Shown here piece by piece: positions 15,739 to 17,521 of a stretch of DNA of 17,521 nt; positions within the stretch are counted from its first letter, which is position 1, and each line of letters starts with the position of its first letter. Source of the stretch: Sulfurimonas sp. (GTDB lineage Bacteria; Campylobacterota; Campylobacteria; Campylobacterales; Sulfurimonadaceae); the NCBI GenBank assembly GCA_002733155.1, contig NVUO01000033.1:1-17521 (forward strand), read 5' to 3'. The notes beneath the pieces were generated by a model. It did no database searches, was not told the origin of the DNA, and saw only the letters and a program-made list of their open reading frames with translations. A program made the position numbers and the translations under genes.

Positions 15739-15942
15739 ATGCGATTTAAAAGTGTATTGGCTCAGGTGATGGCAGAAAAAGAGATGAGTATTAATAAGCT
15801 TTCCATTATCACAGGTGTTAGCAGACAATCTCTTAACGAATATCACAAAGATAGAATCCAGCGTTATGATTCTCAGATAATAGCTAAGGTTTGCCAAGCA
15901 CTTAAATGTGAAATAGGTGATTTGCTCAAGTTTGAGGAATAA
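15739..15942 (+). CDS. XRE-family helix-turn-helix regulator
   Basis: This 67-aa protein is a bare HTH domain of the Cro/C1 (XRE) type. Helices 2-3 lie in INKLSIITGVSRQSLNEYHK and the C-terminal helix ends QALKCEIGDLLKFEE, the closing motif of small YozG-like regulators. ATG with AGGA about 9 bases upstream. Its role is probably repression of its own promoter and of the divergent coiled-coil gene through the TTGAC palindrome; this is inference from position. Followed by about 500 bases without a confident gene. Confidence 0.88.
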   Translation: MRFKSVLAQVMAEKEMSINKLSIITGVSRQSLNEYHKDRIQRYDSQIIAKVCQALKCEIGDLLKFEE

Positions 15943-16060
15943 TCACTTCTTGTGGTAGGACAATGGTGTTGTTCAATCTTCAGCTTAATAACTTAGTTGT
16001 CAAGAAAAAAGTCAATTGTCCTCACTGGAGAAAGTGAAAAAGAGGTCGAGGTGAAACTTT

Positions 16061-16066
16061 TATAAT
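16061..16066 (+). promoter_or_regulatory. -10-like TATAAT without a gene behind it
   Basis: A perfect TATAAT inside TTTTATAATGC, pointing rightward into the T-arm-like relic. No -35 and no downstream ORF. It may be a leftover promoter or chance in AT-rich DNA. Confidence 0.2.
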
Positions 16067-16089
16067 GCAAATAACATAAAAGATAAAAT

Positions 16090-16125
16090 TACGGGGACGT
16101 GGGTTCAATCTCTCCAACATTTTGT
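16090..16125 (+). other. Possible 3'-end relic of tmRNA or a tRNA
   Basis: The stretch GGGGACGTGGGTTCAATC followed by TCTCCAACA resembles the T-arm and 3' acceptor end of tmRNA (GGAC, GTGGG stem, TTCAATC loop, CTCCACCA end). About eight bases of the second T-stem strand are missing, so it cannot fold properly and is not a functional RNA. The 3' end of ssrA is a common integration site of genomic islands, so a duplicated, decayed att fragment is one explanation. Confidence 0.3.
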
Positions 16126-16313
16126 TATGACGTAGTATTTTTCATGGTCTTTTAGTTTGTGAGGATTATTCATTTACTTCATTTAGTGAGTTTCTTGGCT
16201 TTTTTGAGAAGTCTTTTTGGTTTTTTCTTGGTGTTTAACTTTCTAAACTCTTTTTTAAAGTTTCTACTTTTTGAAAATAATCTTATCATAAGCAAGGTGT
16301 GTAGTTTGACTCA

Positions 16314-16371
16314 TAACGTTTGTCGTGACCAATAATTTCCCCTAGGGGAAATTATTGGTCTCCTCGGAGAC
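16314..16371. repeat. Structured repeat element, copy B, with 34-bp perfect palindrome
   Basis: TAACGTTTGTC leads into a 34-bp perfect palindrome at 16327-16360 (left half GACCAATAATTTCCCCT), directly overlapped by a second hairpin GTCTCC-TC-GGAGAC (16358-16371). The order, spacing and CCAATAA/TTATTGG core match copy A near 2161, and the TAACG edge and CTAGG tip match copy C. Confidence 0.75.
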
Positions 16372-16376
16372 TTTGA

Positions 16377-16447
16377 AATAACACAGCCCTTATCTCTCAA
16401 CAATTGATGTTTGTTAGGAATTATTAGGAGATGATAGCTGTGTTATT
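16377..16447 (-). terminator. Long inverted repeat after the TIR gene
   Basis: AATAACACAGC (16377-16387) and GCTGTGTTATT (16437-16447) are exact 11-bp complements that enclose a secondary TATC/GATA stem. It begins 10 bases past the TIR stop codon and may end its transcript, though no strong T-run follows on the minus strand. It could also be part of the repeat element beside it. Confidence 0.4.
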
Positions 16448-16456
16448 TTACAGTAT

Positions 16457-17320
16457 CTAGGCTTTGTTAGGTATTCTCCTTAAATTTACACTTCCTAATA
16501 AAAGTGTTTCCATTTCATTTCTAAATTGTTCAATTATTTCTAATAATATAATTAGTTCTTTACGTAAAATTTCTATTTTCTTAAATTCTTTATAATTATA
16601 ACGATTAGGTAATTCTGTATTAATATATTCTAAAGTATGTTTTGTATGTTCAAATAAAATATATAGTTTGCTATGTCTAGAAAAGTTATTACCTAAAAGT
16701 AAAATTATATTTTCTAAATCTTTTTTTAACATATTTTCTTCAAAAGCATACTTTGTAGCCATATAGTGAATATTATCATCTTTTGATTTTCCAATTGTTG
16801 ATGTTAGTGCACCACTAATTTCATATGTGGATTTATTTATCCAATGTATACATTCTTTTAACTTTTTTGAATTGTTAGCATACCAATGTAATTCTTCTTG
16901 GCTAATTGTTTTTGCTTCAATACCTAATGATATTAAAACACTTAAAAAAGCATCTCTAAATGAATCAGGATTTCTCCACTCTTGAAAATTGGCATATTTA
17001 ATATGACGTATACTTGTTGGTAGTTCTGAAGAATCAATTAACACCGGCAAGATTTTAAATCCATTATTGTCTTTTTCTCTCATCTTTGCAACACTTAACT
17101 CTTCAGTTACCCAACCTGATGAAATTGAATTTTCAGATATAACATATATTAAGTGAGTGGATTCATCAATACCGTTATAAATGCTTTCAGGAATAGAATC
17201 TCCAATTAAAATATCTTTTTCATCTAAAAAAGTTTCTATATTGTTTCCAAAAAATGAGGCATCTAATTTTCTAACAAACTCTTTGTCGCAATTTGAATGA
17301 CTAAGAAAAACTTTTTTCAA
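16457..17320 (-). CDS. TIR-domain protein (putative NADase / phage-defence effector)
   Basis: This 287-aa protein has an N-terminal TIR domain, about residues 1-130: KVFLSHSNCDKEFV at the start, FLDEKDILIGDSIPESI (BB-loop region), HLIYVISENSISSGWVTEEL, then ILPVLI. Glu74 in WVTEEL is at the place of the catalytic glutamate of NAD-cleaving TIR enzymes. Residues 140-287 are helical and lack a recognisable partner domain; they could sense infection or oligomerise. No membrane segments. The start is TTG 17320 with AAGGA 8 bases upstream, giving the family's usual first strand. Stand-alone TIR proteins commonly act in bacterial immunity by depleting NAD; that role is inferred, since no known defence partner is in the window. 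Confidence 0.85.
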   Translation of the reverse strand: MKKVFLSHSNCDKEFVRKLDASFFGNNIETFLDEKDILIGDSIPESIYNGIDESTHLIYVISENSISSGWVTEELSVAKMREKDNNGFKILPVLIDSSELPTSIRHIKYANFQEWRNPDSFRDAFLSVLISLGIEAKTISQEELHWYANNSKKLKECIHWINKSTYEISGALTSTIGKSKDDNIHYMATKYAFEENMLKKDLENIILLLGNNFSRHSKLYILFEHTKHTLEYINTELPNRYNYKEFKKIEILRKELIILLEIIEQFRNEMETLLLGSVNLRRIPNKA

Positions 17321-17394
17321 ACTATCTATCCTTATTTTATGTGTTTTAAACTAGTTAATGTTAAGCTACTTTTGTTAGAATATTTGTAATTTAT

Positions 17395-17433
17395 GAGATT
17401 GTGGCTAGTTTGTAGTTGTTTCACAGTCTCTAG
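17395..17433. repeat. Imperfect hairpin before the 52-bp repeat copy 2
   Basis: GAGATTGTG (17395-17403) faces CACAGTCTC (17422-17430), pairing at 8 of 9 positions plus one G-T in RNA. A hairpin in the same place, of different sequence, precedes copy 1 of the 52-bp repeat. Confidence 0.45.
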
Positions 17434-17481
17434 TCGCCACCTTAAAATCCACTTAATTTCTTAAAAATAATCAATTGTTTT
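17430..17481. repeat. 52-bp dispersed repeat, copy 2
   Basis: CTAGTCGCCACC followed by TTAAAATCCACTTAATTT and AATCAATTGTTTT matches 2209-2260 without gaps, with five substitutions. It lies about 110 bases upstream of the TIR gene start, as copy 1 lies about 70 bases upstream of the coiled-coil membrane protein gene. Substitutions scattered in the AT-rich half suggest age rather than recent duplication. Confidence 0.8.
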
Positions 17482-17521
17482 CAAACTAATGTACTTTTTT
17501 AAGCAACTAACTCTTTTTCTG

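Larger units (their letters stand above)
15943..16456. other. Gene-poor 514-base stretch with structured and relic sequence
   Basis: No confident protein gene. AGGACAAT (15957-15964) pairs exactly with ATTGTCCT (16015-16022), and flanking GTG/CAC extends the stem past a two-base bulge. A TATAAT box sits at 16061-16066. Around 16090-16125 lies a T-arm-like sequence described separately. On the minus strand a very basic 36-codon frame (16179-16289, MIRLFSKSRNFKKEF...) and a 22-codon frame (16105-16173, with KLKDHEKYYVITK) look like pieces of one decayed small gene, at low confidence. Repeat copy B and a long inverted repeat fill the right end. Confidence 0.4.

Noticed and set aside
16090..16125. 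Functional tRNA gene
   Set aside because: Only a T-arm-like end is present, the stem cannot close, and no D-arm, anticodon arm or acceptor 5' strand is found upstream.
1..17521. CRISPR array
   Set aside because: No regularly spaced direct repeats. The repeats found are few, dispersed and hairpin-like.

Overview
The window is AT-rich bacterial chromosome, most likely from a Campylobacterota (Epsilonproteobacteria) of the Sulfurimonas/Sulfurovum/Arcobacter kind. I base this on general protein character, on atpB standing apart from the rest of the ATP synthase genes (as is usual in that phylum), on frequent TTG starts and on TATAAT/TAAAAT-type -10 boxes. No search was run, so the genus is an inference.

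The window has a housekeeping core flanked on both sides by accessory DNA. The core, about 4.0-13.1 kb, reads rightward throughout. It holds tlyA-ribF-truD (rRNA methylation, flavin cofactor synthesis, tRNA pseudouridylation), atpB with a small membrane-protein gene, and a tight operon gatB - voltage-gated K+ channel - RCK-like protein - gpsA. Two gaps in this core are filled by dead genes: a DUF3095-family relic (6631-7005) and a decaying FMN-binding split-barrel (pyridoxamine-phosphate-oxidase-like) gene (8080-8417).

The left flank (1-3.95 kb) has, on the minus strand, a Doc/Fic toxin-like gene translationally coupled to a DNA-binding partner, then a coiled-coil membrane protein. These are followed by a secreted-protein gene broken by one in-frame stop and a 329-aa protein of unknown function. 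The right flank (13.1-17.5 kb) is a run of small, mostly minus-strand genes: a wrecked mqsR toxin gene, an OB-fold/membrane protein, a DUF4160-DUF2442 pair, a broken membrane-anchored gene, a coiled-coil gene divergent from an XRE regulator, and a stand-alone TIR-domain protein likely to act in phage defence.

Both flanks share structured noncoding elements. Three hairpins (near 2161, 14963 and 16314) share a TAACGTTTG-like edge, a fixed spacing and a CCGCTAGG-like tip. A separate 52-bp sequence occurs at 2209 and again at 17430 with five mismatches. Several edges fall just upstream of minus-strand start codons, and the element at 14963-15029 resembles an integron attC site: terminal TAAC/GTTA boxes, an unpaired spacer, and an inner stem with one extrahelical base. 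Together with toxin-like modules, a possible tmRNA/tRNA 3'-end relic near 16090-16125 and at least five broken genes, the flanks look like old gene-cassette or island DNA. The cassette reading is the most interesting hypothesis here, but it is not proven.
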